A stretch of DNA of 15,233 bases from an uncultured Collinsella sp. (lineage in GTDB: Bacteria; Actinomycetota; Coriobacteriia; Coriobacteriales; Coriobacteriaceae): assembly GCA_958438955.1 (NCBI GenBank), contig CAUBTS010000045.1:1-15233 (forward strand). Reading direction: 5' to 3'. The notes under the pieces are model-generated. The model had not been told where the DNA came from. It searched no databases and was given only the letters and a program-made list of their open reading frames with translations. Shown piece after piece: positions 6,741 through 13,795 of this stretch. Within the stretch, counting starts at the first letter, position 1. Each line of letters opens with the position of its first letter. The position numbers were made by a program, and so were the translations under genes.

Positions 6741-9700
6741 CTACTTCTTAATACCGCGCCCCAGGCGCTTGGCGACCGATGCAACGGCCTCCTCACTGGC
6801 AGATCCGCAGCTCGCACAGCCGTCGTGGGCACGCATCTGACCGGTGACCTCGTCCATCGCGAGCGGCGCCACCTTCTCGAGCTTAAAGCCCTTGCCGGCG
6901 CGCATGTTCTCCTTTGCCACGCTGATCATGAGCTTAATACGGTTGAGCTGGTTGACCTCGGATGCACCGGGGTCGTAGTCCACCGCGACGATGTTGCTCT
7001 CGGGATGTTGGCGGCGCAGCTCCTTGATCACGGCCTTGCCCACCACGTGGTTGGGCAGGCACGCGAAGGGCTGCGTGCAGATGATGTTGGGCGCACCGTG
7101 GTCAATCAGATCGAGCATCTCAGCCGTGAGCAGCCAGCCCTCGCCCATGTTGTTGCACACCGAAAGCACCGTGCGGGCCTTATCGGCCATGGTGCCGATG
7201 CGCTCGGGCGCCTCAAAGCGGCGGGACTTTTCGAGCATCTCCTCCACCGGCGTACGCATCCAGTCCACGAGCTTGATGAGCGCCTGCATGCCCGCACGCG
7301 TTGTAGCAGAGCTACCCAGCTCATCCTTCTGCAGCTCGGCGTTGCTCATGGAGTACAGGAAGAAGTCGAGCAGGCCCGGCACCACGGCCTCGCAGCCCTC
7401 GCGCTCGATAACGTCGACCACGTGGTTGTTGGCCGTGGGATGGAACTTGACCAAGATCTCGCCGACCACGCCCACGCGCGGCTTGGTACCCTCGCCCACG
7501 AGCGGCATGGTATCGAACGCGCGGATGGCTTCGCGGCACAGCTTGGTGTAATTATGCCTGTTGAACTTGGGCGCCAGCTTGCGGGCGCGCGCCATGTACT
7601 CCTCGTAGAGCGCATTGGCGGCACCGAGCGTAGCCTCGTACGGACGGCAACGATAGAGCATCTGCATCATCACGTCGCCAAAGAGCACCGCGTAGACTGC
7701 TTGCTTGAGCAGCGCCGGCGTAATCTTAAAGCCAGGATTATCCTCGCCGAGCGCCACGGCCGAAAGCGAGATCACCGGGATCTCGGGGTGGCCGCTCTCG
7801 CGCAGGGCCTTGCGGATGAGTGCGATGTAGTTGGTGGCACGGCAGCCGCCGCCGGTCTGGCTGATAACCACGGCCGTCTTGGACAGGTCGTACCGGCCGC
7901 TCTCGATGGCCTCCATAATCTGGCCCGTCACCAGGATCGACGGATAGCAGATGTCGTTGTTCACGTAGCGCAGGCCGGCCTCGACGGCATCGTGGTCAGT
8001 CGAGGGCAGCAGCTCCAAGTTGTAGCCAGCACCACGGAACACCTCTTTGACCAGGTCGAAGTGGATCGGCGCCATCTGCGGGCACAGGATGGTGTAGCCC
8101 TCGTCGCGCATCTGCTCGGTAAAGGGCACCTTGGGCCACGCGGTCGAAGCGCTCTCGCGCTGCGCCTCGAACGTGTACTTACGGCTCGCGAATGCGGGGG
8201 CATCCTTGGAGGGAGCCACCGGCGCAGCATCGCCCTGCTCGTAGGCCTCGCCCGCGGCTGTGGCCTCGGCCAGGCGCTCGGCCTCCTGGTTCTTGAGCGC
8301 GGCCATGAGCGAGCGGATGCGGATGCGCGCGGCACCCAGGTTGGACACCTCGTCGATCTTGAGCACGGTGTAGATCTTGCCACTGGTCTCCAGGATCTCC
8401 TGCACCTGGTCGGTGGTCAGGGCATCGAGGCCGCAGCCGAAGGAGTTGAGCTGGATCAGGTCCAGGTCGTTGCGCATCGTCACAAAACGGGCGACGGCGT
8501 ACAGGCGGCTGTGGTACATCCACTGGTCGACGACGCGGATGGGACGCTCGGGCTTTACCAGATGCGCGAGCGAATCCTCGGTAAAGACCGCAAAGCCAAA
8601 GCTCGAGATAAGCTCGGGCAGGGCGTGGTTGATCTCGGGGTCATTGTGGTAAGGACGACCGGCGAGCACGATGCCGTGACCGCCGTGGTCCTCGACCCAC
8701 TTGAGAGCCTCCTCGCCCATGGTCTGGATATCCTCGTGGAAGCGCGCGTCGGCCTCAAAAGCAGCGTTGACGGCGGCATCAACCTCGGAGCGCGTGATCT
8801 TGGGTCCACGCACGCGACCGCGACCAGCCTCGGCATCGGCCACGCGGTCGACGGCGAGCACCTGGTACAGACGGCGCTTGAGCTCGGTCTTATCGTGATA
8901 GGGCACAAACGGGTACAGGAACTCGATGTTTTGCTCGCGGATCTCGTCGATGTTGAGTGCCAACGCCGTGGGGTAGCTCATGACGATGGGGCAGTTATAG
9001 CAGTTGCCAGCCGTCGGATCCTCCTTGCGCTCCCAGCGCACGCACGGCATCCAAATGAAGTCGACATCGCGGTCGATAAGGTTCATCACGTGGCCGTGGC
9101 TCATCTTGGCCGGATAGCACACGCTCTCGGACGGCATGGACTCGATGCCCGCCTGGTAGGTCTTTTTGCTCGACTGGTCGGACAGCTGCACGCTAAAGCC
9201 CAGGCGTGTAAAGAACGCGTGCCAGAAGGGGTAGTTCTCGTACATGTTGAGTGCGCGCGGGATGCCGACGGTGCCGCGCGGGGCCTCGTCGGGGCTCAGC
9301 ACCTCGCGGTTAAACAGCAACTCGTTTTTCTTTTTGAAGAGGTTGGGGGCCTCGGTCTTCTGCTTTTTGTGGCCGGCACCCTTCTCGCAGCGGTTACCGG
9401 TAATGAAGCGCCTACCGCCGCCAAAATCGTTGACGGTGAGCTGACAGTTGTTGGAGCAACGACCGCAGCGGACGTGTTTTTGCGTCACGGTGAGGTGCGC
9501 GATGTCCTCGGCAGAAAGAATGGTCGAAGTGCCGTCGGCGCCGGCGCGATCGCGGGCGAGCAGGGCCGCACCATAGGCGCCCATGCAGCCGGCGATGTCG
9601 GGGCGCACGGCGTGAACGCCGGTGAGCTGCTCAAACGCGCGCAGCGTGGCATCGGACATAAAGGTGCCGCCCTGAACGATTACCTGGCTGCCGATCTCCT

Positions 9701-11522
9701 TGGGATCGCGCAACTTAATGACTTTGAACAGGGCATTCTTGATGACGGAATAGGACAGACCGGCCGCAATGTCGCCCACCGTGGCGCCTTCCTTTTGCGC
9801 CTGCTTGACGCGCGAGTTCATAAAGACCGTGCAGCGACTGCCCAGGTCGACCGGGGCCTTGGCATGGATGGCGGCGTCGGCGAACGCGCGCACGTCCATG
9901 TTCATAGAGACGGCGAAGCTCTCGATAAAGCTACCGCAACCCGACGAGCAGGCCTCGTTGAGCATGATGTGCTCGATAACGCCGTCCTTGACGCGCAGGC
10001 ACTTCATGTCCTGGCCGCCGATGTCCAGAATGAACTCGACGCCGGGCAGGAACGCCTTGGCGCCGCGCAGGTGCGCAACGGTCTCGATCTCGCCGGAATC
10101 AGCCTTGAGGGCCTCGATGAGCAGCGCCTCGCCGTAGCCCGTGGTGGTCACGTGGCCGATGGTGCAGCCGGCGGGAATGTGGTTGTAGAAATCGGCCATG
10201 ATGACCTTGGCCGTGCCCAGGATGTCGCCGTTGTTGTTGCCGTACCAGGTGTGCAGCAGCTGGCCGTCCTCGCCCACGAGCGCGGCCTTCATGGTGGTGG
10301 AACCGGCGTCGATGCCAATGAACACGCGGCCGGTGTAGCCGTCGAGTTTGCCCTTGGGGACGACTTCCTGGTCGTGGCGGGTTTTGAACTCGGCAAAGTC
10401 CTCGTCGGTGGCAAAGAGCGGATCCAGGCGCTCAACCTCGGCGCCCTGCGTGTCGCCCAGGGCATCGATAGCCTCGATGAGCTGCGGGAACGTGCTGAGC
10501 TTGTTGGACTCGTGCGCCATGGCGGCGCCGCTCGCCACAAACAGGTGAGCGTTTTGGGGCACAATGCGGTGCTCTTCGTCCAGGTTGAGCGTGAGGTAGA
10601 AGCGGTGGCGCAGCTCGGAGAGGTACTGCAGCGGGCCGCCCAGGAAGGCGACGTTGCCGCGAATGGGACGGCCGCACGCCAGGCCCGAGATGGTCTGGGT
10701 CACGACGGCTTGGAAGATGGAGGCCGCCACGTCCTCGGGGCGGGCGCCTTCGTTGAGCAGCGGCTGCACGTCGGTCTTGGCAAAAACGCCGCAACGACTG
10801 GCGATGGGATAGATGGTGGTGGCGTTGGCCGCGAGCTCGTTGAGGCCACTGGCATCGGTGTGCAGCAGGGTTGCCATCTGGTCAATGAACGCGCCCGTGC
10901 CGCCAGCGCAGGTGCCGTTCATGCGCTGCTCGATGCCGTTGTCGAAGTAAATGATCTTGGCGTCTTCGCCGCCCAGCTCGATGGCGACATCGGTGGCCGG
11001 GATAAGGGTCTCGACGGCGCGCTTGCTGGCGATGACTTCCTGGACAAACTCCAAGTCGAGCCACTGGGACAGCAGCAGGCCGCCCGAGCCGGTAATGGCG
11101 CAGGCCATCTGGGCCGTCGGCAGCACGGTCGCAGCACCCTCGAACAGGTCGCGAGCGCAGGCACGGACGTCGGTGTGATGGCGCTGGTACTTGGCGTAGA
11201 CGATCTGGTTGTCGTCGTTGAGCACAGCGAGCTTAACGGTGGTGGAACCCACGTCGATGCCCAGGTGCAGGTTGCCGCGGGCGGCCTCGGGGTTGAAGAT
11301 TGCGCCCTCGGGGGCCTGGGCGGCGGCTACGGGCGCAGCGGCGGTGGCGGGCTCGCTGACGACGGACGTCTCCCCTGCCACGTTCTTGGCATCGGCAACT
11401 GCCTCAGCAACTTTCTCGGCAGCCGCGGTCGCGGCCTTCTGCGCGGCGTCCACCACGGCGGGCGCAGCCTCGCGTGCGGCAGCGACCACACGGTCTTTAA
11501 TGCCCTCGACGAGTTTGCTCAT
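6741..11522 (-). CDS. Giant acyl-CoA dehydratase activase-like protein (two BcrA/BadF ASKHA domains, DUF2229, dehydratase-like domain)
   Basis: A 1593-residue cytoplasmic protein related to activators of 2-hydroxyacyl-CoA dehydratases and benzoyl-CoA reductase subunits, which couple ATP hydrolysis to injection of low-potential electrons. Residues 1-85 are an Ala-rich helical extension with an Ala/Pro/Glu linker. ASKHA domain 1 (about 86-337) has GIDVGSTT (88-95), Cys205 in NGTCAGGTGAF and Cys244 in SRCGVF. ASKHA domain 2 (about 401-655) has GIDAGSTT (403-410), Cys525 in NEACSSGCGSF and Cys564 in SRCTVF. In known activases the equivalent cysteines hold a bridging 4Fe-4S cluster. A cysteine cluster (C686, C689, C693, C712) leads into DUF2229 (about 750-1070). 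The last part (about 1140-1540) resembles the dehydratase D subunit, with Cys1192, Cys1227, Cys1482 and Cys1488. The tail ends in CASCGS. The ribosome binding site AGAGGAG overlaps the upstream TetR gene's stop. No separate dehydratase is encoded nearby, so the substrate is unknown. Confidence 0.9.
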   Translation of the reverse strand: MSKLVEGIKDRVVAAAREAAPAVVDAAQKAATAAAEKVAEAVADAKNVAGETSVVSEPATAAAPVAAAQAPEGAIFNPEAARGNLHLGIDVGSTTVKLAVLNDDNQIVYAKYQRHHTDVRACARDLFEGAATVLPTAQMACAITGSGGLLLSQWLDLEFVQEVIASKRAVETLIPATDVAIELGGEDAKIIYFDNGIEQRMNGTCAGGTGAFIDQMATLLHTDASGLNELAANATTIYPIASRCGVFAKTDVQPLLNEGARPEDVAASIFQAVVTQTISGLACGRPIRGNVAFLGGPLQYLSELRHRFYLTLNLDEEHRIVPQNAHLFVASGAAMAHESNKLSTFPQLIEAIDALGDTQGAEVERLDPLFATDEDFAEFKTRHDQEVVPKGKLDGYTGRVFIGIDAGSTTMKAALVGEDGQLLHTWYGNNNGDILGTAKVIMADFYNHIPAGCTIGHVTTTGYGEALLIEALKADSGEIETVAHLRGAKAFLPGVEFILDIGGQDMKCLRVKDGVIEHIMLNEACSSGCGSFIESFAVSMNMDVRAFADAAIHAKAPVDLGSRCTVFMNSRVKQAQKEGATVGDIAAGLSYSVIKNALFKVIKLRDPKEIGSQVIVQGGTFMSDATLRAFEQLTGVHAVRPDIAGCMGAYGAALLARDRAGADGTSTILSAEDIAHLTVTQKHVRCGRCSNNCQLTVNDFGGGRRFITGNRCEKGAGHKKQKTEAPNLFKKKNELLFNREVLSPDEAPRGTVGIPRALNMYENYPFWHAFFTRLGFSVQLSDQSSKKTYQAGIESMPSESVCYPAKMSHGHVMNLIDRDVDFIWMPCVRWERKEDPTAGNCYNCPIVMSYPTALALNIDEIREQNIEFLYPFVPYHDKTELKRRLYQVLAVDRVADAEAGRGRVRGPKITRSEVDAAVNAAFEADARFHEDIQTMGEEALKWVEDHGGHGIVLAGRPYHNDPEINHALPELISSFGFAVFTEDSLAHLVKPERPIRVVDQWMYHSRLYAVARFVTMRNDLDLIQLNSFGCGLDALTTDQVQEILETSGKIYTVLKIDEVSNLGAARIRIRSLMAALKNQEAERLAEATAAGEAYEQGDAAPVAPSKDAPAFASRKYTFEAQRESASTAWPKVPFTEQMRDEGYTILCPQMAPIHFDLVKEVFRGAGYNLELLPSTDHDAVEAGLRYVNNDICYPSILVTGQIMEAIESGRYDLSKTAVVISQTGGGCRATNYIALIRKALRESGHPEIPVISLSAVALGEDNPGFKITPALLKQAVYAVLFGDVMMQMLYRCRPYEATLGAANALYEEYMARARKLAPKFNRHNYTKLCREAIRAFDTMPLVGEGTKPRVGVVGEILVKFHPTANNHVVDVIEREGCEAVVPGLLDFFLYSMSNAELQKDELGSSATTRAGMQALIKLVDWMRTPVEEMLEKSRRFEAPERIGTMADKARTVLSVCNNMGEGWLLTAEMLDLIDHGAPNIICTQPFACLPNHVVGKAVIKELRRQHPESNIVAVDYDPGASEVNQLNRIKLMISVAKENMRAGKGFKLEKVAPLAMDEVTGQMRAHDGCASCGSASEEAVASVAKRLGRGIKK

Positions 11523-11533
11523 TGTCTCTCCTC

Positions 11534-12244
11534 TTAGTTGTTGGACTCGACGGTTGCGGTGGTGTCGACCGCGTCCTCGAGCTGCAGATTCAATAGCTTC
11601 ATGCCGTATTCCGGCACGTTGATATCGATGGGTTGGCCATACAGGTCGCCGGGGCGCACAAAGGCGATAACCGTCATGATGCGCGCCATGGTCTCAGGCG
11701 ATTCGGAAAGGTCACGCTCAAACCAACGCTGGATCATGCCGACCTCGGCACTCACGACATAGGTGACGTAGTAGTCAAAGAAGGTGCCCAGCGCCAAGCC
11801 CAAAATGCCCGTCTGTGCGCGCGGCACCACGGCCTCGCGTGCGGTATCGATGATCTTTTTAATAAAGGCGGGGTCGCCGCCCGGGCCCAGCAGCGATCCG
11901 ATTAAATCGCGGTTGGCCGCAAGGTAGCGCAGCAACTCAACCGAACCGGGTGCCGGCTCGAGCTCATCGATGTTGTGATAGAGATCGGGCAGCTGAGCTG
12001 CGGTGATGAGCTCAATGCGCTCACGGATCTCGGCCAGCAAGCCGTCCTCGATTTGATTGATAAAGTCGGGGATATCGCGGTAGTGCGAATAGAACGTGCG
12101 GCGCGTAAGGCCAGCGCGCTCGGTGAGCGACGCGACGTTAATGCGCGAAAGGTCGCCGCTTTCGGCAAGCTCGCTGGCAAGCGCCTGGCGAAGGGCACGC
12201 TGTGAGCGAAGGGACCGGCGGTCGCATTTCTCGAGCTGGGACAA
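11534..12244 (-). CDS. TetR/AcrR family transcriptional regulator (TTG start)
   Basis: A 236-residue DNA-binding regulator. Residues 10-60 form the TetR N-terminal domain, with the helix-turn-helix at about 36-56 (VASLTERAGLTRRTFYSHY), a close match to the family pattern ending in FY.HY. The rest is the helical ligand/dimer domain, with an aromatic segment (LGTFFDYYVTYVV) near 155-168. It starts with TTG at 12244, chosen because AAGGAGGA (12255-12248) sits 3 nt before it and no in-frame ATG lies nearby. Its stop is 11 bp before the activase ATG, so the two are very probably co-transcribed. Inverted repeats just upstream of its own start suggest autoregulation of the pair. The effector is unknown; an acyl-CoA or a related metabolite would fit the target but is only an inference. 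Confidence 0.87.
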   Translation of the reverse strand: MSQLEKCDRRSLRSQRALRQALASELAESGDLSRINVASLTERAGLTRRTFYSHYRDIPDFINQIEDGLLAEIRERIELITAAQLPDLYHNIDELEPAPGSVELLRYLAANRDLIGSLLGPGGDPAFIKKIIDTAREAVVPRAQTGILGLALGTFFDYYVTYVVSAEVGMIQRWFERDLSESPETMARIMTVIAFVRPGDLYGQPIDINVPEYGMKLLNLQLEDAVDTTATVESNN

Positions 12245-12247
12245 GCG

Positions 12248-12255
12248 TCCTCCTT
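12248..12255 (-). promoter_or_regulatory. Ribosome binding site that fixes the TTG start of the TetR gene
   Basis: On the minus strand AAGGAGGA is followed by CGC and then TTG. This near-perfect anti-Shine-Dalgarno match leaves little doubt about the start despite the rare codon. Confidence 0.75.
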
Positions 12256-12264
12256 GTTACTCAG

Positions 12265-12310
12265 ACTGTGCGCTATTGCACAGTGCGAGTATTATTGCAC
12301 ACCGTGTGCA
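12265..12310 (-). promoter_or_regulatory. Putative TetR operator pair upstream of the TetR-activase operon
   Basis: Two symmetric elements lie 21-66 bp before the TTG start. The first is actgtgc-6nt-gcacagt (12265-12271 with 12278-12284), perfect. The second is tgcacac-c-gtgtgca (12296-12310), also perfect. Both include the same nonamer tattgcaca, at 12274-12282 and 12293-12301, 19 bp apart. An AT-rich AATAAT at about 12296-12291 on the minus strand could be a -10 element inside the array. Regulator identity is inferred from proximity. Confidence 0.55.
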
Positions 12311-12335
12311 TCAACACGTAAAGGCAATATTTAGG

Positions 12336-12365
12336 ATGTGACGAAGGGCAGTCCCTTTGTCACAT
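12336..12365. other. 13-bp hairpin overlapping the HAD gene stop codon
   Basis: atgtgacgaaggg (12336-12348) pairs with ccctttgtcacat (12353-12365) with one G-T pair and a 4-nt loop. The right arm touches the TAA of the HAD gene. No T run follows on the minus strand, so it is a weak candidate terminator or a 3' end stabiliser. Confidence 0.45.
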
Positions 12366-13228
12366 TATTCGATGACGGTGCGGGAGTTTTGCTTGCGCAT
12401 GGTGGCGAGCATATGCTTGGGAACGGCGTGGACCATGCAACTGCCGATGGTCACGCTCGCGGCGGCCTTGGCCGCGTCACTGCCGTTTTTGGTCGCGTAG
12501 CTGTGACGGAAACGCTTGAGCATGGCGATATCGTTGCCGCCGTCGCCGTAGACCGCGACCTCGTCCTCGGCAATACCGTAGTAGCCCGCCAGCCACGCCA
12601 CGCTCTCGCCCTTGTTGCACGCCACGTCCGTGATCTCGAACATCACCGGATCGAACGGCGCGTTGACCACGCGGTCCGATCGCTCAGCCAAATATGCCTT
12701 AAGGTCGCGCTCCAGCTCGGGCGAGGTCACGCGGCAGTTGATTTTGCACACGTCATGACGCAGGATGTCACCGATCGACTGGTCGAAATACTGTTCCTCG
12801 TGATACCCGCCACGTGCACGCATGCCGCGCATCACGATGCGCTTGATAGGACTGTCCTTTTTAAAGCCCGCCTGGTGCATCTCGAACGAACCGCTCGAGA
12901 ACATGCCGTCGGGCGTGGAGCAGTCGAAGCAAATGTCCGGGAACGCTTTGAGCAGCTCCTCGGTAACCTGCGGGTCGATGGTCCAGGTCTTGAGCACCTC
13001 ACCATGGCTGTCGCGCACGATGGATCCGTTGGAGCAGCAGGCGTCGAGTGCCAGACCTGTGAAGCCATGCTCGCCGATCGGCAGCGTCGAGCGTCCGGTC
13101 GCGGGAACCACATGCAGCCCGGCTTCGGTCAGCTCGCGAATGGCGCGGCGGATGGTTCCGTCGGCCTCGTGTAGGGCATTCAGCAGCGTTCCGTCTAAGT
13201 CACTCGCAAACATCTTGATCATGGGCAT
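12365..13228 (-). CDS. Cof-type HAD-superfamily phosphatase
   Basis: A 287-residue soluble hydrolase of the haloacid dehalogenase superfamily, Cof/IIB type, which dephosphorylates small phosphorylated metabolites; the natural substrate cannot be told. Motif I is DLDGTLL with Asp10 (nucleophile) and Asp12; motif II is Thr44 in PATGRS; motif III is Lys206 in NKGESV; motif IV is GDGGNDIAML with Asp229 and Asp233. The cap domain lies between motifs II and III (about 80-190), as expected for type IIB. Length fits the family. Two starts are possible: the ATG at 13228 (4 nt after GGAG) and the ATG at 13222 (10 nt after it), the latter giving MIKMFASDLDG. It has its own likely promoter and is separated from the TetR operon by a hairpin and operators, so it is probably monocistronic. 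Confidence 0.88.
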   Translation of the reverse strand: MPMIKMFASDLDGTLLNALHEADGTIRRAIRELTEAGLHVVPATGRSTLPIGEHGFTGLALDACCSNGSIVRDSHGEVLKTWTIDPQVTEELLKAFPDICFDCSTPDGMFSSGSFEMHQAGFKKDSPIKRIVMRGMRARGGYHEEQYFDQSIGDILRHDVCKINCRVTSPELERDLKAYLAERSDRVVNAPFDPVMFEITDVACNKGESVAWLAGYYGIAEDEVAVYGDGGNDIAMLKRFRHSYATKNGSDAAKAAASVTIGSCMVHAVPKHMLATMRKQNSRTVIE

Positions 13229-13250
13229 GCCTCTCCTTCGTCTGCACGAT

Positions 13251-13278
13251 ATTGTAGACGAGAACGGGCGCGCCCCAA
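13251..13278 (-). promoter_or_regulatory. Probable promoter of the HAD gene, overlapping the PII-gene terminator
   Basis: On the minus strand TTGGGG (13278-13273) and TACAAT (13256-13251) are 16 bp apart. The -10 matches five of six consensus positions. The predicted start is about 15-20 nt before the HAD start codon. The -35 lies in the arm and loop of the preceding terminator. Confidence 0.5.
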
Positions 13279-13293
13279 GAGAGGCACGCCCGT
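13264..13293 (-). terminator. Probable terminator downstream of the PII gene
   Basis: An 11-bp stem (13283-13293 with 13264-13274) with an 8-nt loop lies 17 bp after the PII stop. The single imperfect pair is a T-G wobble on the minus strand but a mismatch on the plus strand, which favours the minus direction. The U tract (TTCTCGTCT) is weak. Confidence 0.55.
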
Positions 13294-13309
13294 CAGGCGA
13301 AAGATTGTC

Positions 13310-13648
13310 CTACACCGCGGCGGGGCCGTGTTCGCCGGTACGAATGCGGATAACTTCTTCGACCGGCTCGACCCAGATCTTGCCGTCGCCGACGGCTCCG
13401 GTGCGAGCAGCGTTGCAGATGATGTCGACAATTCCGTCGACATGTTCATCGGCGCAGATGAGGGTGAACTGTACCTTAGGGATCGTGTTGACAAGCAACT
13501 CGTTGCCGCGCACGTATTCCTTCCAGCCATGTTGCGCACCGCAGCCCTGCACCTGGTTGATAGTCATACCGCGAACATCAGCAGCAAACAGCGCATCTTT
13601 AAGAACCTCAAGCTTTTCCTGGCGCACGATAGCCGTGATCTTTTTCAT
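13310..13648 (-). CDS. glnK: Nitrogen regulatory protein PII (GlnB/GlnK family)
   Basis: A 112-residue trimeric signalling protein that reads ATP/ADP and 2-oxoglutarate and, when next to amt, typically binds and closes the ammonium channel. The fold's landmarks are present: MKKITAIVRQEKLE at the N-terminus, Gln39 before the T-loop, EYVRGNE in the T-loop, LPKV-like TIPKV (55-59), TGAVGDGK (83-90) and RIRTGE (101-106). By alignment to E. coli GlnB/GlnK, Tyr51, the uridylylation or adenylylation site, is Leu51, so control by that modification is not expected; Tyr45 is the nearest tyrosine. The start is supported by GAGAGG (13662-13657), 8 nt upstream. It lies downstream of amt in the same direction. 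The symbol glnK is given for its amt linkage; glnB is equally defensible. Confidence 0.92.
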   Translation of the reverse strand: MKKITAIVRQEKLEVLKDALFAADVRGMTINQVQGCGAQHGWKEYVRGNELLVNTIPKVQFTLICADEHVDGIVDIICNAARTGAVGDGKIWVEPVEEVIRIRTGEHGPAAV

Positions 13649-13691
13649 AATGAATTCCTCTCAATAATCAACGTATCCCTTTACATGAGAC

Positions 13692-13795
13692 GCGGGTTTC
13701 CCAGGTGCCGCAGATTGGGTTGAAAGAGGAGCGCCGCGTACTTTTGTACGCAAGCGACGGTTTGAAACCCAAGGTGCGGTGCCTGGGGAAGCCGC
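13692..13795. repeat. Long imperfect inverted repeat between amt and the PII gene
   Basis: About 104 nt fold into one extended hairpin. The tip is gcgtac/gtacgc around a tttt loop (13736-13751). Further out, ttgggtt (13715-13721) pairs with aacccaa (13766-13772), and 13697-13712 pairs with 13775-13790 almost completely. The outer GC pairs reach 13692/13795, touching the amt stop. Three non-Watson-Crick pairs in the outer stem (13707/13780, 13706/13781, 13699/13788) are G-T on the plus strand but A-C on the minus. It could be an interspersed palindromic repeat, an mRNA processing site or an attenuator. Confidence 0.6.

Noticed and set aside
6558..11537. A 1659-codon open frame on the plus strand opposite the activase gene
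   Set aside because: It mirrors a GC-rich coding gene and its His/Leu/Val/Arg-rich translation shows no domain. The minus-strand frame has full motifs and a ribosome binding site.
12338..13174. Plus-strand frame of 278 codons opposite the HAD gene
   Set aside because: Shadow of the HAD gene, whose four catalytic motifs are intact on the minus strand.
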